From: Achromobacter sp. B7
GTDB taxonomy: Bacteria; Pseudomonadota; Gammaproteobacteria; Burkholderiales; Burkholderiaceae_B
Assembly: GCF_003600685.1 (NCBI RefSeq)
Contig: NZ_CP032084.1
Coordinates: 4,712,001-4,776,000, forward strand
DNA length: 64,000 bases
Reading direction: 5' to 3'
This document shows, one piece after another, positions 34,278-43,715 of the stretch (position 1 is the first letter of the stretch; every line of letters begins with the position of its first letter). Below the pieces are notes generated by a model, which was not told where the DNA came from, did not search any database, and saw only the letters and a list, made by a program, of their open reading frames with translations. Made by a program: the position numbers and the translations under genes.

Positions 34278-36113
34278 ATGAGCGCATCCTTTACCACCCG
34301 TCCTGAAATTCGCGGCACCTTTGGTGTTGTGTCGTCCACACATTGGCTGGCGTCGCAGGTAGCCATGGGCGTGCTGGAACGCGGCGGCAACGCCTACGAC
34401 GCGGCCGTGGCCGGCGGCTTCACGCTGCAAATCGTCGAGCCCCACCTGAATGGCCCGGGCGGCGAAGTGCCCATCCTGCTCTGGAACGAAAACGAAAAGC
34501 GCATGCGCGCGCTGTGCGGCCAGGGGCCCGCGCCCGCGCTGGCCACGCCGGCCGCGTTCCGCGCGCTGGGCGTGGAGATGGTGCCCGGCATCGGGCTGCT
34601 GCCGGCCACCGTGCCTGGCGCGTTCGGCGCCTGGCTGACGTTGCTGCGCGACTACGGCACGTGGGAATTGGCCGACGTCTTGCGCCCCGCCGTCGATTAC
34701 GCCCGCAACGGCTTCCCGCTGGTGCCGCGCGTGTCGCAGGCCGTGCTGGCCGTGCAGGCGCTGTTTCGTGATGAATGGACCACCTCGCGCGACGTCTGGA
34801 TGCCCGACGGCCGCGTACCCGCGCCCGATTCGCTGTTCTGCACGCCCGCCATCGCCGACACGTACACGCGCATCCTGGACGAGGCGCACGCCGCCAGCAC
34901 CGACCGGCGCGGGCGCATCGACGCCGCGCTGGACTGCTGGTATCGCGGCTTTGTGGCCGATGCCATCGACGCCTACTACACCAATGAGCCGGTGCGCGAC
35001 ACCACGGGGCAGCGCAACCGTGGCCTGCTGCGCAAGTCCGATCTGGCCGATTGGCGCGCCACCTACGACGAGCCTGTTACCACCCAGTACGGCCGCTACA
35101 CCGTGGCCAAGTGCGGCGTGTGGTCGCAAGGGCCGGTGCATTTGCAGCAGCTGGCAATGCTGCGGCATCTGGGCATGGACGGGCTGGACCCGACCTCGCC
35201 GCAATTCGTGCACCGCATTGCCGAAGCCGCCAAGCTGGCCTTCGCGGACCGCGCCGCCTGGTATGGCGACCCCGACTTCACCCCGGTGCCGCTGGCCGCG
35301 CTGTTAAGCGACGCCTATGCCCGCGAACGCGCGGCATTGATCGGCACCAACGCGTCGCCCGATTTCCGCCCCGGCAGCCCGGCCGGCCTGGCGCCCCGCC
35401 TGCCGGACCTGGACGCCGCGGCCCGCACGCTGGCCGCCTCGGACACCCGCTTTGGCGTGGGCGAACCCACGTTCGCAGCCTTGCCGCCCGTGGCCGAATG
35501 GGCCGCGCGCGAGATATTCGTGGGCGACACCTGCCAGATCGACGTGATTGACCGCGACGGCAACATGGTGGCCGCCACGCCGTCGGGCGGCTGGCTATCG
35601 TCCAGCCCGGTCGTGCCGGGCCTGGGCTTTCCGCTGACGACCCGTTTGCAGATGACCTGGCTGGACGATGGCGTGCCCGGCCAGCTGCAACCGGGCAAGC
35701 GCCCTTGCACGACGCTGTCGCCAGGCCTGGTGCTGCGCGACGGGCAACCTTATATGGCGTTCGGCACGCCGGGCGGCGACCAGCAGGACCAATGGACGGT
35801 GGCGTTCTTCTTGCGTCACGCCATGGGCATGAATTTGCAGGAAGCCATCGACGCGCCGTCCTGGCACATCGATCACTTCCCGGGATCGTTCTGGCCACGC
35901 ACGCAAACGCTGAACCGCCTGACGGTGGAATCGCGTCTGCCCGAGGCCACCATCGACGCGCTGCGCGCGGCGGGCCACGACGTCAAGGTCGGCCCCGCGT
36001 GGTCCGAAGGGCGCATCAGCGCGTGCACGCGTGAACCGGGCATGGGCGGCGGCTTGCTGCTGCGCGCGGGGGCCAACCCGCGCGGCATGCAGGGGTACGC
36101 CGTTGGCCGGTGA
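34278..36113 (+). CDS. gamma-glutamyltransferase family Ntn-hydrolase
   Basis: A 611-residue protein, starting at M-S-A-S-F (the frame opens at 34203). GGT features: THWLASQVAMGVLERGGNAYDA near the N-terminus, the likely autoprocessing site before Thr418 in GDTCQIDVIDRDGN, and GTPGGDQQDQW near residue 495. No signal peptide is evident, so it is probably cytosolic, unlike periplasmic Ggt. Such cytosolic members include acylases and oxamate amidohydrolase. Coupling with a Bug receptor suggests hydrolysis of an imported amide or gamma-glutamyl compound. Confidence 0.85.
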   Translation: MSASFTTRPEIRGTFGVVSSTHWLASQVAMGVLERGGNAYDAAVAGGFTLQIVEPHLNGPGGEVPILLWNENEKRMRALCGQGPAPALATPAAFRALGVEMVPGIGLLPATVPGAFGAWLTLLRDYGTWELADVLRPAVDYARNGFPLVPRVSQAVLAVQALFRDEWTTSRDVWMPDGRVPAPDSLFCTPAIADTYTRILDEAHAASTDRRGRIDAALDCWYRGFVADAIDAYYTNEPVRDTTGQRNRGLLRKSDLADWRATYDEPVTTQYGRYTVAKCGVWSQGPVHLQQLAMLRHLGMDGLDPTSPQFVHRIAEAAKLAFADRAAWYGDPDFTPVPLAALLSDAYARERAALIGTNASPDFRPGSPAGLAPRLPDLDAAARTLAASDTRFGVGEPTFAALPPVAEWAAREIFVGDTCQIDVIDRDGNMVAATPSGGWLSSSPVVPGLGFPLTTRLQMTWLDDGVPGQLQPGKRPCTTLSPGLVLRDGQPYMAFGTPGGDQQDQWTVAFFLRHAMGMNLQEAIDAPSWHIDHFPGSFWPRTQTLNRLTVESRLPEATIDALRAAGHDVKVGPAWSEGRISACTREPGMGGGLLLRAGANPRGMQGYAVGR

Positions 36114-36238
36114 CAACAGGCGGCATTGAACACGCATACGCAAACCACAAACCGCAAACCGCAAACCCCATTCACGAATCACATCCACTTTTTCAAACAG
36201 CCGGCGTCCAGACCGGCACTTACACAGGGGTAATCACC

Positions 36239-37213
36239 ATGAAACTGTCTTTCCAACGACTGATGCGCGTGTGCGCGCTAGGCCTGGCCCTCGCCACGCC
36301 CGCCTTGTCCCAGGCCGCCTGGCCTGAAAAGCCGATCACGCTGATCGTGCCGTGGGCCGCGGGCGGGTCCACCGACATTCTGGCGCGCGTGCTGTCCGAA
36401 GGGCTGACGCAATCGCTGGGCCAACCGGTCATCGTGGAAAACCGGTCGGGCGCGTCCGGCAACATCGGCACCACCTTCGTGGCGCGCGCCAAGCCGGACG
36501 GCTACACGCTGCTGGTGGGCTCGATGAGCACGCACACGATGAACCAGGCGCTGTATTCCAACATGCCGTTCGATGGTGTCAAGGACTTCACGCCCATCGC
36601 AGAACTGGCGCTGGTGACGAACACGATGGTGGTGCACCCCTCGGTGCCCGTCAGCAACGTGAAGGAATTCATCGCCTACGTGAAAGACCGCCCGGATGCG
36701 GTGGCCTATGCCTCGGCCGGCCAAGGGTCGACCAACCACCTGAGCGCCGCGCTGTTCGAGAAAGCCGCCGGCGTGAAGATGATGCACATCCCCTATCGTG
36801 GCGGCGCGCCCGCGGTGCTGGACACCGTGGCCGGTCGTACGCAGGTGCTGTTCAGCGCCGGCACGCAAACCCTGCCGCACGTGCAGTCGGGCAAGCTGAA
36901 GCTGTTGGCCGTGACCGAAGAAAACCGTTCGCCGCTGTTGCCCGAGGTACCGACCGTGGCCGAAACGCTGCCGGGCTATGAGCTGTCGGTGTGGTACGGC
37001 GCGTTCGGCCCGGCCGGCATGCCGCCGGAGCTGACCGCGCGCCTGAACCGCGAGATCAACCTGATCCTCAAGCGCCCCGACGTCATCAAGAAGATGGGCG
37101 ACATGGGCGTGCTGCTGACGGAAACAACGCCCGAGCAGTTCGGCCAGATCCTGGCGCGCGATGCCGACAAGTACGGCAAGCTGATCAAGGAACTGGGGAT
37201 CACGGCGGAATGA
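36239..37213 (+). CDS. Bug-family (TctC) solute receptor
   Basis: A 324-residue periplasmic receptor with signal peptide (MRVCALGLALATPALSQA/A). Start chosen at M-K-L-S-F; the frame opens at 36110. Family elements: PITLIVPWAAGGSTDILAR, GQPVIVENRSGASGNIGT and KPDGYTLL. It is 125 bp after the ggt-like gene and overlaps the GAF gene by four bases. Ligand unknown, presumably the substrate of the ggt-like enzyme. The gap before it contains a short run of AAACCGC-like repeats (about 36138-36170). Confidence 0.88.
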   Translation: MKLSFQRLMRVCALGLALATPALSQAAWPEKPITLIVPWAAGGSTDILARVLSEGLTQSLGQPVIVENRSGASGNIGTTFVARAKPDGYTLLVGSMSTHTMNQALYSNMPFDGVKDFTPIAELALVTNTMVVHPSVPVSNVKEFIAYVKDRPDAVAYASAGQGSTNHLSAALFEKAAGVKMMHIPYRGGAPAVLDTVAGRTQVLFSAGTQTLPHVQSGKLKLLAVTEENRSPLLPEVPTVAETLPGYELSVWYGAFGPAGMPPELTARLNREINLILKRPDVIKKMGDMGVLLTETTPEQFGQILARDADKYGKLIKELGITAE

Positions 37214-37722
37214 ACGCCACGCCGACTTCCGTGACGCCGGCGGCAGCCGGCGTGTCGGCCATTGCACAAGCCTACGCCGCCGCGGATGCGACGGCGGCCT
37301 TGCAGGCCATAGACGCCTACGCCCATGGCCGGCTTGAACATGCCTTGTGCACCGTCAACCGCTTTGACGCCGACACCATGCGCGTGGTGCGCTTGTACAG
37401 CTCGAACCCCAACGCCTATCCGCCGGGCGGCAGCAAGGACAAGCGCGGCACGCCGTGGGGCCAGCACGTGCTGCTGGACCAGCGCGTGTTCGTGGGCGAA
37501 GGCGAAGCCGCCATCCGCGAATTCTTCAACGACCACGACGCCATCCGCGAACTGGGCCTGCAATCGGTCATCAACGTGCCGGTGTCGTATGACGGGGTTT
37601 GCCTGGGCACCGTCAACTTCCTGATGCCGCGCCCCAGGGTGTCGGACGCGGATATCGACCACGCTAGGCTGGCGGGCCTGTTGGCCCTGCCCGCCCTGCT
37701 GGCGCTACGCCGCACCGACTAG
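37210..37722 (+). CDS. GAF domain protein
   Basis: A 170-residue protein, essentially a single GAF sensory domain ([63 protein letters not shown]). It starts inside the stop codon of the Bug gene (ATGA), so it is co-translated with it. No output domain is fused. GAF domains bind small molecules; here it may sense or bind the compound handled by this cassette. Its stop overlaps that of the convergent phnE. Confidence 0.8.
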   Translation: MNATPTSVTPAAAGVSAIAQAYAAADATAALQAIDAYAHGRLEHALCTVNRFDADTMRVVRLYSSNPNAYPPGGSKDKRGTPWGQHVLLDQRVFVGEGEAAIREFFNDHDAIRELGLQSVINVPVSYDGVCLGTVNFLMPRPRVSDADIDHARLAGLLALPALLALRRTD

Positions 37723-38513
37723 ATCAGCGCGCGCCGGATGCGCGAGGACAACATGTCTATGGCCACCACGAAGGCCACGATGATGATCATCACCGCGCAG
37801 GTTTCGGCGTAGCGGAAGCTGCGGATGATTTCCCACAGCACCGTGCCGATGCCGCCCGCGCCCACGATGCCGACCACCGAGGCCGAGCGCACGTTGGATT
37901 CAAAGCGGTACAGCGAATACGAGATCCACAGCGGCAACACTTGCGGGATCACGCCGTACACGATTTCTTCCAACGCGTTGGCCCCGGTGGCGCGCACGCC
38001 TTCGACCGGACGCGGATCGATGGCTTCAACGGCTTCCGAGAACAGCTTGGCCAGCACGCCGGTGGTGTGCACCCACAAGGCCAGCACGCCCGCGAACGGA
38101 CCCAGGCCCACGGCCACGATGAACAGCATCGCGAACACCATTTCATTGATGGCGCGGCACGCGTCCATCAGGCGTCGCATGGGCTGGTAGACCCACGCCG
38201 GCACCATGTTCGACGAACACAGCAGACCCAGCGGCACGGCCACCACGATGGCCAGGAACGTGCCCCACACCGCGATCTGCACGGTGACGATCATCTCGTC
38301 CAGGTACATGCGCCAGTCGCGGAAATTCGGCGGGAAGAAGTCGGCGGCAAACTGCGCCATGTTGCCCGAGTCGCGCAACAGATCCATCGGCCGCATGTCC
38401 GCGCCGCCCCATGACATCACCAGCAGTGCAAGAACAAAGGCCCAGACCAGCAAGACCGGCAGCGAAGAACGCGGCGCGGTGGGCAGGCGAGGGGAATGGG
38501 TGGCTAGGCTCAT
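37719..38513 (-). CDS. phnE: phosphonate ABC transporter permease
   Basis: A 264-residue permease of the phosphonate importer, with about six membrane helices. The family N-terminal periplasmic portion ([15 protein letters not shown]) and the loop [20 protein letters not shown] are typical of PhnE. It follows phnD by 29 bp and ends the phnCDE operon. Only one permease gene is present, so a homodimer is expected. It is convergent with the GAF gene, overlapping by four bases. Confidence 0.93.
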   Translation of the reverse strand: MSLATHSPRLPTAPRSSLPVLLVWAFVLALLVMSWGGADMRPMDLLRDSGNMAQFAADFFPPNFRDWRMYLDEMIVTVQIAVWGTFLAIVVAVPLGLLCSSNMVPAWVYQPMRRLMDACRAINEMVFAMLFIVAVGLGPFAGVLALWVHTTGVLAKLFSEAVEAIDPRPVEGVRATGANALEEIVYGVIPQVLPLWISYSLYRFESNVRSASVVGIVGAGGIGTVLWEIIRSFRYAETCAVMIIIVAFVVAIDMLSSRIRRALI

Positions 38514-38542
38514 GGCGGTCCGATGGATGGCGATCAGGAAAG

Positions 38543-39526
38543 TTATTGCTTGGCGACGGCGGGTTGGCCCAGCGCGGCCAGCTTGCCGTCCAGGTCGGCC
38601 AACTGCTTTTGCTTTTCGGCCTGGCCCAGCGTGCTGTCGCCTTCTACCTTGGCCTTTTCACGGGCCAATTCGATCTGGCGGATGGGCACGAGCTGCTGGT
38701 TATCCGACGCGCGGAAGCCCTGGTACGTCAGCGCCTTCAGGTTGGCCAATTCGCGCTGGGCGTCCTTGCCCTTGCCGTAGTTGACGAAGAAGTCGCGGAT
38801 GCGGCCCTTCAGGTCGGCCGGCAGGTCCGAGCGCATGACCAGCGGATCAGCCGGAATCAACGGCGACTTCCACAGCACGCGCACGCTGTCGTTGGCGTCC
38901 TTGCCCGTATTCAGGCGATAGCGCTCCAGCGCTTCCGTGTTGTTGACGGCAACATCCACCTGCTTGTTGATGACCGACAGCAGATTGGTTTCGTGGTTGC
39001 TGGCGCGCACCGTCTTGAAGAACGTCTTGGGTTCGATCTTGTTGGCGGCCCACAGGTAGTACCCGGGCACGGCGGTGCCGGACGTGGAGTTGGGGTCGCC
39101 CGCGCCGTAGCTCAGCTTGCCGCCGTTTTTCAGCACGTCGTCCAGCGTCTTCAGGTTGCTGTCCTTGTTGACGATCAGCAGCGACCAATAGCCGGGGTTG
39201 CCGTCCTTGTCGATCACCGACGCGAACACTTCGCCCTTGGCGCGGTCCACCGCTTCAATCGCCGACTTGTTGCCGAACCAGCCCATCTGCACCTTGTTAA
39301 AGCGCATGCCTTCGATGATGCCCGCGTAGTCCGAGGCGAAGAAGGGTTTGACCGGCACGCCGATGGCGCGGCTCAGGTCGTCGATGACGGGCTGCCAAAC
39401 CGACTTCAGGTTGGTCGACGATTCGGTCGAGATGATGCCGAAGTTCAACGTCTTGGCGTCTTGCGCGACGGCCTGGGTGGACAGCGCGGCGGCGGCGATC
39501 AGGGTAAAGAAGGTTCTGCGTAGCAT
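38543..39526 (-). CDS. phnD: phosphonate-binding periplasmic protein
   Basis: A 327-residue receptor starting at M-L-R-R-T-F-F; the frame continues to 40084 inside phnC and is not used. Signal peptide cleaved near AVA/Q. Family segments: [33 protein letters not shown] and [12 protein letters not shown], which supplies Ser/Thr ligands for the phosphonate group. The C-terminus is a charged helix ([18 protein letters not shown]), common in PhnD. The gene lies 65 bp after phnC. Confidence 0.93.
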   Translation of the reverse strand: MLRRTFFTLIAAAALSTQAVAQDAKTLNFGIISTESSTNLKSVWQPVIDDLSRAIGVPVKPFFASDYAGIIEGMRFNKVQMGWFGNKSAIEAVDRAKGEVFASVIDKDGNPGYWSLLIVNKDSNLKTLDDVLKNGGKLSYGAGDPNSTSGTAVPGYYLWAANKIEPKTFFKTVRASNHETNLLSVINKQVDVAVNNTEALERYRLNTGKDANDSVRVLWKSPLIPADPLVMRSDLPADLKGRIRDFFVNYGKGKDAQRELANLKALTYQGFRASDNQQLVPIRQIELAREKAKVEGDSTLGQAEKQKQLADLDGKLAALGQPAVAKQ

Positions 39527-39591
39527 GGATGACTCCGGAGTGGATACGGTGAAAAGGCCGTGGGGTCGCGGCGTTGCAATCAAGGATCGGA

Positions 39592-40434
39592 TCAGGCGGC
39601 GTGCGCCAACCGCGACAGCGGCGCCAGCGCCGGCATGGCGGGCGACTGCTGCGTGTATTCGGGAAGCAGCTCGGACAGTTCTGAGCCGTACAGGTCGCGC
39701 AGCATTTCGGGGGTCAGGTCGGCGGCGCGGCCGTCGTACACCACCTTGCCGTGGCGCAACGCCACTACGCGCGGGCAGTAGCGCAACGCGACATCCACCT
39801 GATGCAACGACACCACCACCGCCACCTTGCGCGTGCGGTTGATGTGGGCCAGCGTGTCCATTACGCGGCGCGACGATTCGGGGTCCAGCGATGCGATGGG
39901 TTCGTCGGCCAGGATCACGCGCGCGTTCTGCACCAGCGTGCGGGCAATGGCGGCGCGCTGCTGCTGCCCGCCGGACAGCGTCGAGGCGCGCTGAAATGCG
40001 TAGTCGTCTATACCAACCTGGGCAAGCGCATCCAGGCCCTGACGCACTTCGGCGCGCAGGAACCAGCGGGTCAGGCTGCGCCACAGCGGCACGCGCGGCA
40101 ACATTCCGGTCAACACATTGGTAATCACCGGCAGGCGGCCCACCAGGTTGAATTGCTGAAACACAAAGCCGATGCCGGCGCGCGCGGCGCGCACGTTGCG
40201 GCTTAGCCGGCCATGCTGCTGAATAAGCTGACCGTTGACGGTCACGCTGCCCTGGCCCGCATCCCCGGCCACAAAGCCGGCCAGATGGCGCAGCAAGGTG
40301 GACTTGCCCGAACCGGACGCGCCCAGCAGCGCCACCATTTCGCCGTCGGCGACTTGCAGGCTGACGTTGTCCAGCGCCTTGGCCCCGGCATGGAAGGTCT
40401 TGCTCAAGCCCTGTACTTCAATGGCGACCGTCAT
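39592..40434 (-). CDS. phnC: phosphonate ABC transporter ATP-binding protein
   Basis: A 280-residue ATPase of the phosphonate importer. Walker [15 protein letters not shown], signature [15 protein letters not shown], Walker [17 protein letters not shown]. It is the first gene of phnCDE. A good Pho box lies 47 bp upstream of the start, so the operon should be induced by phosphate starvation. Confidence 0.93.
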   Translation of the reverse strand: MTVAIEVQGLSKTFHAGAKALDNVSLQVADGEMVALLGASGSGKSTLLRHLAGFVAGDAGQGSVTVNGQLIQQHGRLSRNVRAARAGIGFVFQQFNLVGRLPVITNVLTGMLPRVPLWRSLTRWFLRAEVRQGLDALAQVGIDDYAFQRASTLSGGQQQRAAIARTLVQNARVILADEPIASLDPESSRRVMDTLAHINRTRKVAVVVSLHQVDVALRYCPRVVALRHGKVVYDGRAADLTPEMLRDLYGSELSELLPEYTQQSPAMPALAPLSRLAHAA

Positions 40435-40481
40435 CGCTGATCCCCTTGTCTGTGGTCATGGGCGCATTCTGTTTTCGCGGC

Positions 40482-40499
40482 ATGACAGCGCGATGACCC
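40482..40499 (-). promoter_or_regulatory. Pho box upstream of phnC
   Basis: On the minus strand GGGTCAT, four bases (CGCG), then CTGTCAT. The second repeat matches the PhoB consensus perfectly, the first in five of seven positions; spacing is exact and the distance to phnC fits. Confidence 0.6.
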
Positions 40500-40638
40500 G
40501 GCGGACAATTCGGATGGGATAAAAACCGGGGTCAGCAACGCACTGAAAGAGATCCGTCACAATCGCCGCCGCCGACGGCTTGCAGCCTGGGTCGGCGCGG
40601 GTATATTCAGGAAATCCCCCACTCGCTTGGCGCTCATC

Positions 40639-41076
40639 ATGATTACCGGTTCCTGCCTGTGCGGCCGCGTGGCTTACGAGATCAACGGCCCCCTCACCAA
40701 CGCCCTGAATTGCCACTGCATCATGTGCCGCAAGTCCCACGGCGCGGCTTTCCGCAGCCGCGCTTCGGTGCAAGTGTCTGATTTCAAATGGACCAAGGGC
40801 GAAAACCACGTCACCTGGTATGCCTCGTCACCCGGCAGTTATCGCGGTTTTTGCGAAGCTTGCGGCACGCCTTTGCTAAGCCGCTTTGATCAGACGCCCG
40901 ACACCTATGGCCTGCCGCTGGGCGCGCTGGACGACGACCCGGGCGTCAAGCCCGCCGCCCACTGCCACGTGGCCAGCAAGGCGCCATGGTTCGACATCAC
41001 AGACGACCTGCCGCAATACCCGGACGACTTCCCCGGCGTAGTCGAACCGGACGCGCAGGCGCAAAACGTCAGCTAG
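40639..41076 (+). CDS. GFA/CENP-V domain protein
   Basis: A 145-residue zinc-binding GFA-family protein (start M-I-T-G-S; a TTG four codons upstream is possible). Cysteine motifs: GSCLCGRVAY, CHCIMCRKSHG and CEACGTPL. The segment CRKSHGAAF is typical of the larger GFA group distinct from the copy at 17611-18066. It is divergent from phnC. Substrate unknown. Confidence 0.85.
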   Translation: MITGSCLCGRVAYEINGPLTNALNCHCIMCRKSHGAAFRSRASVQVSDFKWTKGENHVTWYASSPGSYRGFCEACGTPLLSRFDQTPDTYGLPLGALDDDPGVKPAAHCHVASKAPWFDITDDLPQYPDDFPGVVEPDAQAQNVS

Positions 41077-41678
41077 GCATTGAAGCGGCGCGATTTGCCC
41101 CCATAAATAGAGCAGACCGCGCGGGCTTGCGTGTTTGCCCCCGGGGCGCCCATGAGTCGTCCAGCAGCAACTATCGCGGCTTTGCCGCAGATAAATACTG
41201 GCTAATCGGCGCGCTTTGCAGTAACATAAGTCCGTGATTTTTCCGCAAAAACCGGGCTTCGGTCACTCTGCGTGCCAACCTGTACTCCTTCGGGTCACCC
41301 CCCAAGATACCCAGGCTGCCCCCGGTTTGGTTGAACCTTGCCGGGCGACCTTCCTACTGTCGGCGACGTCACGACTGTCCCACGCGCCGCAGCCCTCTGC
41401 GCCGCAAGGCACGCAGCAAAAGTTCCAACCCGCTTCTTCCGGTGCTGTGCACTTGCACGGTATCGCGACCAAGCCGCGCCGTGCGCGCACATTGCCCACG
41501 CTGCGCGAGTATCCGTCATTTCAGACATCCACCCGGGATGCCGTGGCCATTACCCGCGCTTGCCCGAACGTTTTACGTTCAACCGCTGGACCTGGTTATC
41601 TGTGTCCAACGCGCTTGCCGCTTCGTGCGGCGCGTCATGCCGCCGGCCTGGCTGCGCGTATTGATCAAGGAGTAGAGA
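41077..41678 (+). other. 600-bp gene-free leader upstream of infA
   Basis: Long frames exist here in several phases (e.g. 41234-41686), but none has family similarity, a ribosome site or the codon-position GC bias of the neighbours, so I read it as noncoding. It holds a small hairpin GCGGC-TTT-GCCGC at 41176-41188 followed by an AT-richer stretch. A promoter somewhere between 41170 and 41240 with a leader of over 400 nt before infA is the simplest reading. Confidence 0.5.
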
Positions 41679-41942
41679 ATGGCTAAAGAAGAACTCATCG
41701 AATTGGATGGCATTGTTGACGAAGTGCTGCCCGATAGCCGCTACCGCGTCAAACTGGACAACGGCATCGAAGTTGGCGCTTACGCCTCCGGCCGTATCCG
41801 CAAGCACCGCATCCGCATCCTGGCGGGCGATCGCGTCACCCTGGAAATGTCGCCGTATGACCTGACCAAGGGCCGCATCAACTTCCGTCACAAAGACGAG
41901 CGCGCACCCGCGCCGCACCGTCCCCAGCAATACCGCCGTTAA
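41679..41942 (+). CDS. infA: translation initiation factor IF-1
   Basis: An 87-residue S1/OB-fold protein ([52 protein letters not shown]), clearly IF-1, with AAGGAG before the ATG. It has a basic C-terminal extension (PHRPQQYRR) compared with the usual 72 residues. It is not in a ribosomal-protein operon, so it is probably one of two infA copies, as known in other Burkholderiales. Confidence 0.93.
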   Translation: MAKEELIELDGIVDEVLPDSRYRVKLDNGIEVGAYASGRIRKHRIRILAGDRVTLEMSPYDLTKGRINFRHKDERAPAPHRPQQYRR

Positions 41943-41952
41943 GTCAGGACCT

Positions 41953-41985
41953 CAGGGCCGGCCACAAGGCCGGCTCCCTGTCTTT
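41953..41985 (+). terminator. probable terminator of infA
   Basis: A seven-base GCCGGCC/GGCCGGC stem with loop ACAA, extended by flanking CAGG/CCTG pairing across a bulge, followed by TCTTT, just after the infA stop codon. Confidence 0.55.
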
Positions 41986-42117
41986 ATGTCGCACCGGTCC
42001 GGGGCCTTACCGCCCTTAAGGCCAAACCGCGACATGCCGTAATGCGTGGAACGTCCGTTCGTGAAAAAATGGCAACCCGGTCAGGCGCAATGTCTGGCGG
42101 GATACGCATGAAGCAAG

Positions 42118-42405
42118 ATGGATTTCACAGAAGAATTGCAAGCCGCTGCTGACCAGCTTTCCCGGACGCGAAGAAAATTCGCCAAAGGGGAGGAAGGGCT
42201 GCGCCTGCTGCGTCAATCGCGCGAGGCGTTCATCAACAGCCTGCGCAACACCGGCCTGACCTACGCCGAAGCCAAGATCAAGTACGACAACTGCCTGGAC
42301 GAACAGGAAGCCGAACAGCTTCATGTGCGCCAGCAGATGGAATATGCCGAGCGCATGCATCAGTTCGTGCTGAACAAAATCGCGCAGCAGGCCGCCACGG
42401 CGTAA
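42118..42405 (+). CDS. small helical protein of unknown function
   Basis: A 95-residue protein with no signal peptide and a high Gln/Glu/Arg/Lys content (FTEELQAAADQLSRTRR, QEAEQLHVRQQMEYAERMH), predicted almost entirely helical, possibly a coiled coil. I recognise no family. The ribosome site upstream is weak. Next to it are infA and a convergent M23 peptidase gene. Confidence 0.6.
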   Translation: MDFTEELQAAADQLSRTRRKFAKGEEGLRLLRQSREAFINSLRNTGLTYAEAKIKYDNCLDEQEAEQLHVRQQMEYAERMHQFVLNKIAQQAATA

Positions 42406-42438
42406 CGCGCCGGCCGGGCAGCCACGCCCGGCGGTGCA

Positions 42439-43323
42439 TCAGGGCTTGAACGCCCCGATGAAAATGGCGGGATCGACCCGCGCATCGTTCAGGCTGACAT
42501 TCCAGTGCAGGTGTGGCCCGGTGGCGCGCCCGGTGGCGCCGACCTTGCCCACCACGCCGCCACGCGGCACCTCATCCCCCACCTTCACGTCAATGGCCGA
42601 CATGTGGCAGAACATGCTGATGAAGCCCTGGCCGTGGTCGACGAACACCGTCTTGCCGTTGAAGAAATAATCCCCCACCAACACCACCACACCCGCCGCC
42701 GGCGACTTGATCGGCGTGCCCGCGGGCACGGCAAAGTCCAGGCCCGAATGCGGGTTGCGTTCCTGCCCGTTGAAAAAGCGGCGCAGCCCGAACGGGCTGG
42801 ATAGACGGCCACCGCTTACCGGGCGGTCCAGCAACAGGTTGCTGGGCGTGACGCCGGCGCGGTAGGTCCGGTTGGCCGCGCTTTGCTCGGCCATTTCGCG
42901 TTCGATGCGCTTCATGTCGTCCGGGTTGGGGTCGACCTGACGCGGATTCTTCAAGGTGATGTGCTGCGCCACGTATTCCTTGGTGCCCACCGAGAACGAC
43001 ACCTTGCGTTCGCCGTTGGCATCGCGCACCACGGCCTGCTGCTCGCCCGGTTTGACGCTAAGCGGAATGCCAAGCACGGCGATCCACTGCTTGCCCTCTT
43101 CGCGCACCACCATCACGCGGCGGTCCAGGAAGGTGACCTCGGGCGCGCGGTCGGCATCGCCCAGCGGCAGGATGGCGACGCCGCCCGGCACGGGCGCGTT
43201 CAGCTTGCGTGAAATAAAGCCTTGCTGCGTGGCGGCGCGCGCCGGCAGGCCGCAAGCCATGGCCGCCACCGCAAGGCCCAGGCGCAGAACGTCGCGGCGC
43301 AGGATCAGACGGCTTACAGGCAC
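42439..43323 (-). CDS. M23 family metallopeptidase (LytM-type)
   Basis: A 294-residue exported peptidase. The N-terminal signal contains twin arginines (LILRRDVLRLGL) before the hydrophobic core and a cleavage site near ARA, so Tat export is possible. The C-terminal M23 domain has the zinc ligands in NPHSGLDFAVP (HxxxD) and GPHLHW (HxH), both intact, implying an active peptidoglycan endopeptidase. It has no LysM domain; the N-terminal 130 residues form the accessory domain common to such proteins. It overlaps the lipoprotein gene by 10 bp. Confidence 0.9.
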   Translation of the reverse strand: MPVSRLILRRDVLRLGLAVAAMACGLPARAATQQGFISRKLNAPVPGGVAILPLGDADRAPEVTFLDRRVMVVREEGKQWIAVLGIPLSVKPGEQQAVVRDANGERKVSFSVGTKEYVAQHITLKNPRQVDPNPDDMKRIEREMAEQSAANRTYRAGVTPSNLLLDRPVSGGRLSSPFGLRRFFNGQERNPHSGLDFAVPAGTPIKSPAAGVVVLVGDYFFNGKTVFVDHGQGFISMFCHMSAIDVKVGDEVPRGGVVGKVGATGRATGPHLHWNVSLNDARVDPAIFIGAFKP

Positions 43324-43652
43324 AGGTTCGCCGGTTCGATGATGCTCTGGTCGCGGCGGGCGATGCGCGTGGACAGGCGCGCTTCGGTCTTGCCCTTCCA
43401 GGTAGTCGTGCTGAGCACGGCTTCGACACCCAGGCTGTCTTCCTGGACCAATTCAAACCCGTTGCGGATTTCCTGGCGCTTGAAGTTAACGCCCATGTTC
43501 TTCCAGGCGTCGGCCACGCACGTCGTGTAGTCGTCGGCCGTGCGCTGGGTGGCGCCGTAGAAAACGGGGTCGCGCTTGCGCACGTCTTGCACGTTGGCGC
43601 AGGCTGACAAGGCGGTCAGGACGGCGAGGGACAGGGCGATGCGAACCTTCAT
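43314..43652 (-). CDS. small outer-membrane-type lipoprotein
   Basis: A 112-residue protein with a type II signal and lipobox LSAC (Cys18). The mature part (DDYTTCVADAWKNMG, RLSTRIARRD) has two further cysteines but no family I recognise. It overlaps the start of the downstream M23 peptidase by 10 bp, so the two are co-translated; the lipoprotein may localise or regulate the peptidase, as some LytM partners do. That is inference. Confidence 0.75.
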   Translation of the reverse strand: MKVRIALSLAVLTALSACANVQDVRKRDPVFYGATQRTADDYTTCVADAWKNMGVNFKRQEIRNGFELVQEDSLGVEAVLSTTTWKGKTEARLSTRIARRDQSIIEPANLCL

Positions 43653-43715
43653 GACGGTAGGACTCTTTAAGCAAATAAGTGGACGGAGCGGCCAAAACTA
43701 TAACGCAGCAGCCGG

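Noticed and set aside
41234..41686. 150-codon frame before infA
   Set aside because: GTG start without ribosome site, overlaps infA by 8 bp, composition unlike neighbouring genes, no recognisable motif; treated as leader.
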